Positions 1 through 5,960 of a stretch of DNA of 5,960 nt are shown here, in pieces. The translations under genes and the position numbers were made by a program. Every line of letters starts with the position of its first letter. Positions within the stretch are counted from its first letter, which is position 1. Source of the DNA: an uncultured Lachnospiraceae bacterium (GTDB lineage Bacteria > Bacillota_A > Clostridia > TANB77 > CAG-508); the NCBI GenBank assembly GCA_947165105.1, contig CAMUZC010000088.1, forward strand, positions 1-5,960, read 5' to 3'. The notes under the pieces were generated by a model, which had not been told where the DNA came from, made no database searches, and was given only the letters and a program-made list of their open reading frames with translations.

Positions 1-18
1 AGAAGCATTTCTGCTTCT
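1..18 (-). terminator. Hairpin with GAAA loop right after xhlA, possible terminator
   Basis: Positions 1-7 (agaagca) and 12-18 (tgcttct) are perfectly complementary, giving a 7-bp stem and, on the minus strand, a GAAA tetraloop. It begins within the xhlA stop codon (18-20). A GNRA loop on a short stem is common in rho-independent terminators, but any T-tract would lie beyond position 1 and cannot be seen. It may instead be a processing or attenuation hairpin between xhlA and an expected holin gene. Confidence 0.5.
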
Positions 19-326
19 TAAATTTTCAATCCTAACTTTATTAATGTGAATATTATAGCAACCGAAGAAGTAATTACCGCACCTATTACTGCCCTTGATA
101 TCCATTTAGAATTATCACGAATTTCGTCAAGTTCTTTCCTTTGCTGTTCGTCTTTCGTTTTTAATTCTATAATATCCTTTTTCATATCATCTGTAATATC
201 AGTTAAATCTTTAATATCCTTCTTAACTGCAACAATTTCTTCAAGTTTTACCTCAATGCGGGTAAGTCGTTGCACTACTTCACTTAATAAACGTTCGTCC
301 ATTCTTTTACCACCATCATCACTCAT
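18..326 (-). CDS. xhlA: XhlA-family (haemolysin XhlA) membrane-anchored protein
   Basis: This is a 102-residue protein starting at the ATG 324-326, with AAGGAG (336-341) 9 bases upstream; the stop is TAA at 18-20. Residues 10-70 form a charged heptad-like coiled coil (LLSEVVQRLTRIEVKLEEI onward), followed by DNSKWISRAVIGAVITSSV and a single hydrophobic segment at about 75-98. The layout, coil plus 'N.KW..RaviGAvI' plus C-terminal membrane span in about 90-100 residues, is that of XhlA, which in Bacillus subtilis PBSX works with the holin XhlB in host-cell lysis. The product should be anchored in the inner membrane with the coiled coil on one side. It is translationally coupled to the small gene upstream by an 8-base overlap (ATGAGTGA). 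A second Met at residue 9 (MDERLLSEVV) is possible but lacks the good ribosome binding site. The family call is secure; the exact lysis role is carried over from the family. Confidence 0.93.
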   Translation of the reverse strand: MSDDGGKRMDERLLSEVVQRLTRIEVKLEEIVAVKKDIKDLTDITDDMKKDIIELKTKDEQQRKELDEIRDNSKWISRAVIGAVITSSVAIIFTLIKLGLKI

Positions 327-531
327 TATTTTCTACTCCTTCTTCAATTTTCACACTTTCCTCGTTCCTTTTTATAATTATTTCTGCTTCTTCATCAGTA
401 ATATCTTTATAATCATCTGGATTAATATTTTTTCCACAGATTCTTTTATAAACATCAGTTTCTTCAAGGTCTGTCAAATATGTATTTTTTGGTATTAATT
501 CTATATAAGTTCCATTATCTATTGTGTCCAT
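319..531 (-). CDS. Small acidic phage protein, weakly XkdX-like, 70 aa
   Basis: The best start is the ATG at 529-531 (MDTIDNG), since AAGGTG (541-546) lies 9 bases upstream. A GTG at 541-543 would add four residues but is itself part of that site. The stop is TGA at 319-321, overlapping the next gene by 8 bases. The protein is acidic (20 Asp/Glu against 8 Lys/Arg), with no membrane segment or signal peptide. Residues 31-48 (ICGKNINPDDYKDITDEE) resemble the 'gkITpeeYkeITGe' core of the XkdX family, small proteins usually encoded between the last fibre gene and xhlA in Bacillus PBSX-like and other Firmicutes phages. The usual XkdX N-terminus, rich in Trp/Lys/Tyr, is absent, and the tail is longer and acidic. 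The assignment therefore rests on position plus a short motif. The function of XkdX itself is not established. Confidence 0.75.
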   Translation of the reverse strand: MDTIDNGTYIELIPKNTYLTDLEETDVYKRICGKNINPDDYKDITDEEAEIIIKRNEESVKIEEGVENNE

Positions 532-540
532 ATCGTATTT

Positions 541-546
541 CACCTT
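541..546 (-). promoter_or_regulatory. Ribosome binding site fixing the start at 531
   Basis: AAGGTG on the minus strand, 9 bases before the ATG at 529-531. It contains the GTG that would otherwise be taken as a start four codons earlier, so it decides between a 70- and a 74-residue product. It lies in the 21-base gap after the TAA of the fibre gene. Confidence 0.75.
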
Positions 547-552
547 TCGCTA

Positions 553-1497
553 TTATGCACTTGCTAACAAATAGCCTTTATCAGTTATAATCGCTTTTTG
601 GTCTTCTGTTAATTGACTATATATTGCTGATGGAATTTTTACAGTTGCATTTGTTCTTGTTGTGCTTCCTAATGAATTAAAAAATGCTATCCATTTATCT
701 AATGCCATTCCACTCATATAACGACAATCTAATGTAGTTACAGATGTTGATGAATAATTCGTCAATCCACCTTTTACTGTAAGTTCTTTTATTGCAGCTG
801 AAGTTAAACTTCCAAAATAAAAAGTTCCACTTCCATATAAATTACTAATCGGAAAATCTTTAATTTTTACTTCAGATTTATCTCCATAAAAATTAAAATA
901 ATCGTTTCCGCTAAAATTAATTCCTTTAACATTGAAATTTTCAAAATCTAATATAATCTTCATTTTTGCAGATGTAGAATTTTTTACGCCCATATATGTA
1001 AATATTCTACTACCACTAAACACTGTATTTGTATTATTCCATACGGGTTTAAAAATTATTTCTCTATCTGAATCCGTAGTGCTTAAATTATTAAACAAAT
1101 ATGATAAATCAGGAAGTATTGTATTTGATAATAAAACTTTTTCCACGATATTAAAAATTTTTTGTGCTTGTTCTGATGTTGCACCACTTACAAAATAAGC
1201 AAAATATCTTAAATCTACTATCATTCCAGTTCTATCTGCATTATAAATATTATCTAAATTATTTAAAAATCTTCCTCCTTGAGTAGCAGTATTTGAATCT
1301 GAATTACCTAAAAGATGATTTAAATTTACACCATCAAAAGGATTTCCGCCGCCGCCGTGTGGTATCTGGTCTAAATAAGTCCTTGCTTGGTCAACGGTAG
1401 TTCCAGCAGGAACAGTAACACCATTATCTTCACAATAATCCCAAACATCATCAACGCCGTTTTTAATCCTTTTAATTTCCTGTGCTATTGTTCCCAT
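553..1497 (-). CDS. Phage tail fibre-like protein with BspA-like C-terminus, 314 aa
   Basis: The start is the ATG at 1495-1497 (MGTIAQEIKRIK), placed by a GGAGG at 1507-1511 with 9 bases between. It follows the TGA of the upstream gene by one base (TGATATG). A longer frame from 1533 exists but would overlap the upstream gene by 35 bases. Residues 1-46 form a helical module (IAQEIKRIKNGVDDVWDYCE, then 'GVTVPAGTTVDQARTYLDQI') seen at the N-terminus of many fibre proteins of gut Firmicutes phages. A polyglycine hinge (HGGGG, 47-51) follows. Residues from about 150 carry irregular repeated strands with scattered aromatic and Asn residues. The end (ALDKWIAFFNSLG, then 'VKIPSAIYSQLTEDQKAI' and 'DKGYLLA') matches the usual closing pattern of BspA-like leucine-rich-repeat proteins. 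A role in host-surface binding is inferred from the family and from its place last among the fibre genes. Confidence 0.87.
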   Translation of the reverse strand: MGTIAQEIKRIKNGVDDVWDYCEDNGVTVPAGTTVDQARTYLDQIPHGGGGNPFDGVNLNHLLGNSDSNTATQGGRFLNNLDNIYNADRTGMIVDLRYFAYFVSGATSEQAQKIFNIVEKVLLSNTILPDLSYLFNNLSTTDSDREIIFKPVWNNTNTVFSGSRIFTYMGVKNSTSAKMKIILDFENFNVKGINFSGNDYFNFYGDKSEVKIKDFPISNLYGSGTFYFGSLTSAAIKELTVKGGLTNYSSTSVTTLDCRYMSGMALDKWIAFFNSLGSTTRTNATVKIPSAIYSQLTEDQKAIITDKGYLLASA

Positions 1498-1498
1498 A

Positions 1499-2380
1499 TC
1501 AAATTGCCTCCAATGCTGTTTGAATATCACCAAGAATACTATCTATTTCAGTTTTTGAATAGGTTTCTGATTTTGTGTAATAATTCGTCATATCAGGTAA
1601 ATCGCTTGTATTTGCTTTTCCATTAAGTAAATTATCAACTTCTGTTTTTGTGTAAGTCGTTGATTTATCTGCTTTTCCTAATAATGCTAAATCTACTGAA
1701 TCTGATAAAGTTCCAAGTTCTGTTTCTGTTGCAAATCCGCTTACGTCTGGAATTAAATTATTAACTTCTGTTTTTGTATAAGTGTCTGTTTTATCTGCCT
1801 TATCAGCAAGCCCGCTTGTAAGTTCTTGTTTTGTAGCAAGTCCAGAAATATCAGGAATATCACTAACATCTGCCTTGTCATCAAGAAGATTGTCCACTTC
1901 TGTTTTTGTATAATAATCATTAAGGTCAATTTCTTCTTCAACCTGTCTAACGATTTCTGCAAGTTGTTCTTCTGTAATAGTCCAGTGGTCAATTTCATAC
2001 TGTAATTCTGCTAATTTTTCCAGAATTTCTGCAATAATATCGTGATAAGGTTGTGGTTCTACTGGTTCATACATTTCACGGGCAAGAACATCTAAAACTG
2101 CACAATTTTCTGTCTGTCCTTTTTCAATAGTTTTATAAACACAATAGATTAAAATATCGCCAGCAGTCTGCAAAAATTGGTCAGGAACAGAAACGATAAA
2201 ATCGCCCTGTTCATTTTTCTGACCAAGTGAATCTATTTGCTGACCGTTTTTGATAAATTGGAAAACTAAATAATCTTCGTCGTAATCTAAACCGCTTATA
2301 ATAACTGTCTGACCGTAGTCATATTGTACAAAACCTTTTTTTTCAGTTTTAAATTTTCCATTTTCAAAAATTATTTTCAT
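1499..2380 (-). CDS. Phage tail fibre/baseplate protein with YTKTEVDNLL tail repeats
   Basis: The start ATG (2378-2380) follows AAAGGA with about 9 bases between; the stop is TGA at 1499-1501, for 293 residues. Residues 1-104 look like a compact beta domain (Gly/Tyr/Asp-rich strands such as QTVIISGLDYDEDYLVFQF) that probably docks to the baseplate. Its position and shape recall N-terminal domains of BppU-type baseplate proteins, but I cannot confirm that family. Residues 112-150 are helical and probably coiled coil. From 156 on there are four copies of a motif close to YTKTEVDNLL (156, 201, 243 and a doubled form at 267-283), mixed with 'KADxSD', 'PDISGLATK' and 'PDVSGFATE' units. This is the known phage tail repeat type (PTR-like), which forms trimeric fibre shafts. 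No receptor-binding head follows the repeats, so the tip may be supplied by the next gene product. This pairing is inference. Confidence 0.88.
   Translation of the reverse strand: MKIIFENGKFKTEKKGFVQYDYGQTVIISGLDYDEDYLVFQFIKNGQQIDSLGQKNEQGDFIVSVPDQFLQTAGDILIYCVYKTIEKGQTENCAVLDVLAREMYEPVEPQPYHDIIAEILEKLAELQYEIDHWTITEEQLAEIVRQVEEEIDLNDYYTKTEVDNLLDDKADVSDIPDISGLATKQELTSGLADKADKTDTYTKTEVNNLIPDVSGFATETELGTLSDSVDLALLGKADKSTTYTKTEVDNLLNGKANTSDLPDMTNYYTKSETYSKTEIDSILGDIQTALEAI
1507..1511 (-). promoter_or_regulatory. Ribosome binding site fixing the start at 1497
   Basis: GGAGG on the minus strand lies 9 bases before the ATG at 1495-1497. It sits inside the last codons of the 293-residue fibre gene, so ribosomes finishing that gene are delivered to the next start one base after the stop. 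Confidence 0.85.
1532..1915 (-). repeat. Degenerate coding repeats (tail-shaft motif), four copies
   Basis: The motif YTKTEV(D/N)NL(L/I) is encoded at 1883-1915, 1751-1780 and 1625-1654, with a diverged doubled copy at 1532-1582. The DNA is also nearly identical between copies: the plus strand repeats acttctgtttttgt(a/g)ta. Start-to-start spacings are 45, 42 and 24 codons. Such near-identity allows in-frame copy-number change by recombination or slippage and so fibre-length variation. Confidence 0.88.
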
Positions 2381-2428
2381 AGTTTTGTTTCCTTTTTATT
2401 TAAACTTTCTAACAATAGTATGATTTTT

Positions 2429-3988
2429 TTAGTTGTCAGTAATCGTTTCAACCAGTTCAAATTTAAATGTCTGACCAGAAGAAATTGATACATTTTCAAA
2501 TTCAGCCGTTCCAGAACATAGCCAGTTAATAAAACCATAATCATTAACAAGACCAGTTTCTTTATCAAATAAAGGACCTATACTACTATTAGCACCCGAA
2601 ATTGAAACAGTTGGAATGCAAGCAATTTTATATAAATTCTTTCTATAATTATTATTTAAGAAATCGCCGATATTTGAAGTCGTTTCAAGTGTAAGACTTA
2701 AAGTTTCAGGCTGTTGTAAAAGGTCCGCTATATTGTAAGAATATAGTGAAGTAGTATTTGTAAGTTGATAACCACCACCAAGATAAATTTTATTTTCGTC
2801 AGCACCAACTGCATAAAATCTATAAGGCGTTCTATCATTTAAATAAACAGAAGGCGTAATATTATTTTGGTCTAAAACAATTACTTCTGGTTCTGAAATT
2901 GTTGTAATACCTGTATATTGAAGTGTTGATAAATCAACTGTAAAATTATCGGTTTTAACAAATCCATCAACTGATTCAAAATCTTCTTTGCTGATTATTT
3001 GATAATTTAAACGTCCTTCAAAACTTGCAGAAGCAGGAACTTCTTCAAATTTCTTTGTTGACATATTGTAATAAATATCACAATTTGAAGGCTTAAATGG
3101 ATATTCTGAATAAGGTGTGTTTGGATTGTTATATTGTCCAACACGAATTGCTTTATATAAAACCCATTCATTTACAAAAATATAATCATCATTTTGTGTG
3201 TAACTTTCGCCGTTTGTACTTCCGTAGTGATAATTACTACAAACAAATAAACAATTCCAAGTGTCGTAACTAATATCAACGCCGCCAACAGTTTGTGTTT
3301 CTGTCTGTTTATCTACTTCAAATAAATCATATGGGCTACCACTTCCACCAGTTCCGCCAGTGTATGCATTCAAACAAGTATCACTTACCCTAACAGTTCC
3401 AAGTGTTCTTCTTTCATCGTTTCCAAATCTGTCACGCATTTCAAGATTAGAAGAACCATCAAGCCCCCATTTTGCTTTTTCAAGATTTATTCTTTCAAAA
3501 AGTACAGGATAAATAAGGACGCCAGTTCTATTTGTTGAAATAAGTTCGCCTTCTTTACCAAGTCCAAAAAGATTATATGTTTCATTATCTTTTATATAAT
3601 GTGCTGCGTCTAAACCAGCAAGACCAGCAAGACCGCCAATAGGTGTAGTATAAAAGTTTTTATCAGAATTTCTTATAATATTTTCACAAACTATTCCAAC
3701 TTTTCCGACTGTACCACTGTAATTGCTGTATTGTGTGCCACGATATCCACGCCATAAAAAACTGGAATTTTTTGGAATTTTTTCAAGATTTTCATTACTC
3801 ATTACAATTCCATTGGTTAAATAACCAGAAAGCGTGTTAGCATTTGACGGATAAGGTTGACCGCCGAAATCATTTATTCTTCTGTGTCTTTTATTAAAAC
3901 AAGTATCTAAAACTTCATTAAAGGAAATATCTGCTAAATATTCATCAGAACCTACTGTAAGTTTTAACTGATATTTATGATTAGTCAT
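2429..3988 (-). CDS. Unassigned phage structural protein, 519 aa
   Basis: The start ATG (3986-3988) follows AGGGGG with 8 bases between, and overlaps the end of the preceding gene by 8 bases (ATGACTAA). The stop is TAA at 2429-2431. I do not recognise the family. The protein has no membrane segment or signal peptide. It contains a short GLAGLAGL stretch (residues 119-126), a Gly-rich segment GGTGGSGS (211-218) that could be a flexible linker, many Tyr/Asn-rich strand-like stretches, and a blade-like segment near 400-430 (NKIYLGGGYQL followed by LYSYNIADLL). The last residues (GQTFKFELVETITDN) form a likely strand, somewhat like the end of its upstream neighbour. Position in the tail operon and size fit a baseplate, fibre or receptor-binding component, but that is inferred from context. 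A 48-base gap without a terminator-like hairpin separates it from the next gene. Confidence 0.8.
   Translation of the reverse strand: MTNHKYQLKLTVGSDEYLADISFNEVLDTCFNKRHRRINDFGGQPYPSNANTLSGYLTNGIVMSNENLEKIPKNSSFLWRGYRGTQYSNYSGTVGKVGIVCENIIRNSDKNFYTTPIGGLAGLAGLDAAHYIKDNETYNLFGLGKEGELISTNRTGVLIYPVLFERINLEKAKWGLDGSSNLEMRDRFGNDERRTLGTVRVSDTCLNAYTGGTGGSGSPYDLFEVDKQTETQTVGGVDISYDTWNCLFVCSNYHYGSTNGESYTQNDDYIFVNEWVLYKAIRVGQYNNPNTPYSEYPFKPSNCDIYYNMSTKKFEEVPASASFEGRLNYQIISKEDFESVDGFVKTDNFTVDLSTLQYTGITTISEPEVIVLDQNNITPSVYLNDRTPYRFYAVGADENKIYLGGGYQLTNTTSLYSYNIADLLQQPETLSLTLETTSNIGDFLNNNYRKNLYKIACIPTVSISGANSSIGPLFDKETGLVNDYGFINWLCSGTAEFENVSISSGQTFKFELVETITDN
3614..3631. repeat. In-frame 9-bp tandem repeat encoding Gly-Leu-Ala units
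   Basis: The plus strand reads accagcaag twice, followed by a partial third copy (accgcc). It encodes the GGLAGLAGL stretch of the 519-residue protein. Because the unit is three codons, copy number can change without breaking the frame. Confidence 0.85.
3764..3783. repeat. Perfect 10-bp tandem duplication inside the 519-aa gene
   Basis: The plus strand shows ggaatttttt twice in direct succession. It lies in codons for roughly EKIPKNSS of the 519-residue protein. Ten is not a multiple of three, so gain or loss of one unit would shift the frame. With only two units it may be chance in AT-rich DNA. Confidence 0.9.
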
Positions 3989-5336
3989 AGAAATTTCCCC
4001 CTGTATTTACAATCCTAAAAGTATATTTGATTGGTTTGTTTAATGTCTTTATAAAAGGTTTTGAAAGTGTTTCACTAATTGATAAACAATAAGGACAAGT
4101 AACCCACTGAAATGATATTTGAACAGCACCACTGCCCGAAATTTTTGTTCTTAACATCATACCTTTATAATAAAAGCCCCAATCTTGGTTATTTTCTTTT
4201 TTCATATATGCAATATTATTTTTAACAGTCCAGTTGCTTGAAATAGCAGTTCCGCAGCCGCTTTTTATAAGTGGTTGATATGTTCTCGCTGGAAAATCTG
4301 CACTCCAATCTGTTTCACTTCCATCTGTATCAATAAAATGCGTTTCAAGTGCTGTTATATTTGTACTATCTTGCAGGTCAATCAAACACATATAAACGCC
4401 GCTTATTTCTTGTTCGTGTTCTGTTCTTACTGTATAAAGCGGAAAAGCAAATTTGCCGTTATAAAATAAAGCAGGTCTGCTATTATATCCAAAACGACTA
4501 TTAAAATAATTCCAGTTCATATTTGACGCCCAACTTACTTCATTTGGTAAAATCATTTTATGAACTACTGTTTGTGTCATATCTTCAATGTCTATTAGTA
4601 AAGTATTAAAAACTTTTTCTGTTTTTGTCGTATAAACTAAGACATATTTCTTATTTACTTCATCAATTCCGTAATAAAGCATTGCTTCTTTATACATATC
4701 TGTTACAGGATTCCAGTTTCCGTGACCGTCTGGAATTGTTATTAAATCACCTATATCAACAGAAAGAACTTCATTAAGATAAAAATAAGAAGCAGCCCCG
4801 CCGATTCTGAAATTTCTAAAATTGTGATTCCATTTACAGAAAACAGCCGACCATTCATTATTTGCATATTTAATATCAAATGTTATTAATGTTCCGTTTT
4901 CATAGTCCACATCTAAAATACGTGAATATTGTGTTAATATATCACTTGCAGAAAAACTAAATGTTTGATTTGTTCCGTAAATATCAGAACCAGAAGTAAG
5001 ACTGTAAGCGTTTGAAAATCGTGGGTCTATAAAATTTTTATTAGCAAGGCAAACAGAAGAAACTTGTCCAGAAAATTCTTCTAATCCAAAAGCATAAGTT
5101 TGCTTATATCCTGGATTTCCGTTTTTGTCTTCATATTCTTCTCTTTCGCCTTCTTGTAATTTACGCATATAAGTAATGTTTACATCATCTGCTATAAATT
5201 CATTGCTTTTATTATCCTTGTCTAAAAGAACAATAGTTTCAACCTGATTACTTTGTTTTAATGCTATATCTTGCGTAATATCAGTGTCTAAATTTCCGCA
5301 GCTTTGAATGTTTTCAATATATTTTGTTTTAGCCAT
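3981..5336 (-). CDS. Unassigned phage structural protein, 451 aa, propeller-like repeats
   Basis: The start is the ATG at 5334-5336 (MAKTKYIENI), because GAGGAGG lies 6 bases upstream (5343-5349). The longer frame beginning at 5363 has no comparable site and would overlap the upstream gene much further. I do not recognise the family. The protein is rich in aromatic residues and strand-like segments. It has two similar stretches, residues 230-256 and 295-327, each with a hydrophobic strand ending in YT, a spacer, and then LIDIEDMTQT or LIDLQDSTNI. This suggests beta-propeller or kelch-like blades, which is inference. A CPYC motif occurs at residues 414-417. The C-terminus is strand-like (KYTFRIV). 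No signal peptide or membrane segment is visible. Its place between two structural genes, with 8-base overlaps on both sides, argues for a tail, baseplate or host-recognition role. An enzyme acting on surface glycans cannot be excluded. Confidence 0.8.
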   Translation of the reverse strand: MAKTKYIENIQSCGNLDTDITQDIALKQSNQVETIVLLDKDNKSNEFIADDVNITYMRKLQEGEREEYEDKNGNPGYKQTYAFGLEEFSGQVSSVCLANKNFIDPRFSNAYSLTSGSDIYGTNQTFSFSASDILTQYSRILDVDYENGTLITFDIKYANNEWSAVFCKWNHNFRNFRIGGAASYFYLNEVLSVDIGDLITIPDGHGNWNPVTDMYKEAMLYYGIDEVNKKYVLVYTTKTEKVFNTLLIDIEDMTQTVVHKMILPNEVSWASNMNWNYFNSRFGYNSRPALFYNGKFAFPLYTVRTEHEQEISGVYMCLIDLQDSTNITALETHFIDTDGSETDWSADFPARTYQPLIKSGCGTAISSNWTVKNNIAYMKKENNQDWGFYYKGMMLRTKISGSGAVQISFQWVTCPYCLSISETLSKPFIKTLNKPIKYTFRIVNTGGNFYD

Positions 5337-5960
5337 TGTCTTCCTCCTCTGCATACGGGTCATCTGTACCGATAAGATAGTTATTTAGTGTATTGTCCCT
5401 GTTATAGTATGGAATTTGTTCATCAAAAACGTTATCTACTATAAATCTACCGTTTCCTGTCATTGTTGCCATAACATCAGCACGAATGTCACCTATTGCA
5501 ATAGTTCCAACAGCGTCATCTGATTGAATATCAACTGCATAAGTACTAAGCCAATTTTCTTGTGGGTCTAAAAAGAAACAATAAAACTCAATTGTGTTAT
5601 ATCCTTCGTGAATCTTGTGTTTTGGTTTAAATGTTTCGTCTTCACCATCAACAGAATAAATTAACTGAATCGTTCCTTCTGTCGTGCAATTAATACAAGC
5701 CTGACCGTGTAAAACAATTACGTCAGCACTTCCATTTGCATAATCAATTGATGTTACATTCTGTCTTGTACTTCCTACGTTATAACTTTCAATATTTTCA
5801 AAAGTTTCTATGTAAGTTCCGTTATTCTTTGCATAAGCACTTGCTGAATTTGCAGCACTTGAAGCGTCTGATTTTTTATTTCGTTTTGCTAAAAATATGC
5901 TTTCGCCAACGCCAGTAATTTCCGAAGATGAATGAAAAGTAAAAGAAAACGAAGTTATGA
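5329..5960 (-). CDS. Phage tail/baseplate structural protein, C-terminal part (5' end outside window)
   Basis: The reading frame is open from the right edge of the window (first whole codon ends at 5958) to a TAA at 5329-5331, giving 209 visible residues; the start lies beyond 5960. The first 50 or so residues include a Ser/Ala-rich stretch (SDASSAANSASAYAK) that looks like a linker. The rest is predicted from its pattern to be mostly beta strand, with motifs such as GTIQLIYSVDGE, a 'F-P-KHKIHEGYNTIEF' segment and 'GTIAIGDIRADV'. This order (a strand, a 'f.P...l.eG.htl.f' turn, then 'I.iGdi.A.l') resembles, from memory, C-terminal beta-sandwich regions of structural proteins in Firmicutes phage tails; I cannot name a family. 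The end is acidic (DDPYAEEEDNG). The stop overlaps the next gene by 8 bases (ATGGCTAA). That it is a phage tail protein is inferred mainly from its neighbours. Confidence 0.72.
   Translation of the reverse strand, partial: ITSFSFTFHSSSEITGVGESIFLAKRNKKSDASSAANSASAYAKNNGTYIETFENIESYNVGSTRQNVTSIDYANGSADVIVLHGQACINCTTEGTIQLIYSVDGEDETFKPKHKIHEGYNTIEFYCFFLDPQENWLSTYAVDIQSDDAVGTIAIGDIRADVMATMTGNGRFIVDNVFDEQIPYYNRDNTLNNYLIGTDDPYAEEEDNG
5343..5349 (-). promoter_or_regulatory. Ribosome binding site fixing the start at 5336
   Basis: On the minus strand this reads GAGGAGG, a near-perfect complement to the 16S rRNA 3' end, 6 bases before the ATG of the 451-residue protein. It lies inside the 3' end of the preceding gene, encoding part of its Glu-rich tail. 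It rules out the longer start at 5363. Confidence 0.88.

Noticed and set aside
46..498. 150-codon open frame on the plus strand
   Set aside because: It runs antisense across xhlA and the small acidic gene, has no good ribosome binding site, and its Ser/Phe/Ile-rich composition is what the complement of these AT-rich genes gives.
932..1198. Plus-strand 88-codon frame, and similar plus-strand frames at 1387-1626, 4275-4469 and 5736-5918
   Set aside because: All lie wholly antisense to, or across, well-supported minus-strand genes and lack ribosome binding sites and recognisable motifs.
1753..1998. 81-codon minus-strand frame inside the 293-aa fibre gene
   Set aside because: It is the repeat region read in another frame; its own repeated residues simply mirror the DNA repeats.
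2381..2428. Terminator or promoter in the largest intergenic gap
   Set aside because: The 48 bases are AT-rich and contain the ribosome binding site of the fibre gene, but no stable hairpin or clear -35/-10 pair.
2377..2568. 63-codon minus-strand hydrophobic frame spanning the 48-base gap
   Set aside because: It overlaps the 3' end of the 519-aa gene, ends at the start of the fibre gene and has no convincing start site; its Leu/Lys/Ile content is typical of a chance AT-rich frame.
3614..3631. Collagen-like Gly-X-Y fibre segment
   Set aside because: Only about three Gly-Leu-Ala units are present, far too few for a collagen-like triple helix.
2429..5336. Diversity-generating retroelement target (variable C-type lectin domain)
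   Set aside because: Neither large protein shows the Gly/Trp-rich lectin-fold pattern at its C-terminus, and there is no template repeat or reverse transcriptase in the window.

Overview
The window is AT-rich DNA, very tightly packed, with every believable gene on the minus strand, so transcription runs from right to left. It reads as the end of a tail-structure module and the start of a lysis module from a tailed phage or prophage. The probable host is a low-GC Gram-positive bacterium (Firmicutes/Bacillota). The evidence is the XhlA-type protein, strong AGGAGG-like ribosome binding sites, the AT bias, and tail-fibre families common in gut Firmicutes phages. All stops are standard TAA or TGA with no internal readthrough, so there is no sign of recoding. 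The window alone cannot separate a free phage from a prophage or a phage-derived particle.

In transcription order (right to left) there are seven genes. (1) The 3' part of a beta-rich structural protein (5329-5960, cut by the window edge). (2) A 451-residue unassigned structural protein (3981-5336). (3) A 519-residue unassigned structural protein (2429-3988). (4) A 293-residue fibre or baseplate protein with 'YTKTEVDNLL' tail repeats (1499-2380). (5) A 314-residue fibre-like protein with a helical N-terminus, a polyglycine hinge and a BspA-like C-terminus (553-1497). (6) A 70-residue acidic protein in the XkdX position (319-531). (7) An XhlA-family membrane-anchored coiled-coil protein (18-326). 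A GAAA-loop hairpin sits directly after the xhlA stop, at the very edge.

Genes 1-5 probably build the baseplate and host-recognition parts of the tail. Genes 6-7 lead into lysis, and a holin and endolysin would be expected just beyond position 1. The genes behave as one translationally coupled operon: three junctions overlap by exactly 8 bases, one has a single-base gap, and the largest gap is 48 bases. For three genes the ribosome binding site places the start inside the longest open frame, at 531, 1497 and 5336. No stretch over 300 bases lacks a gene. I saw no RNA gene, promoter, insertion sequence, CRISPR array or origin.

The window is mostly ordinary phage tail and lysis-entry DNA. The parts least explained by known families are the two large proteins at 2429-5336 and the divergent small protein at 319-531. 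I see no defence system or other clearly new system.
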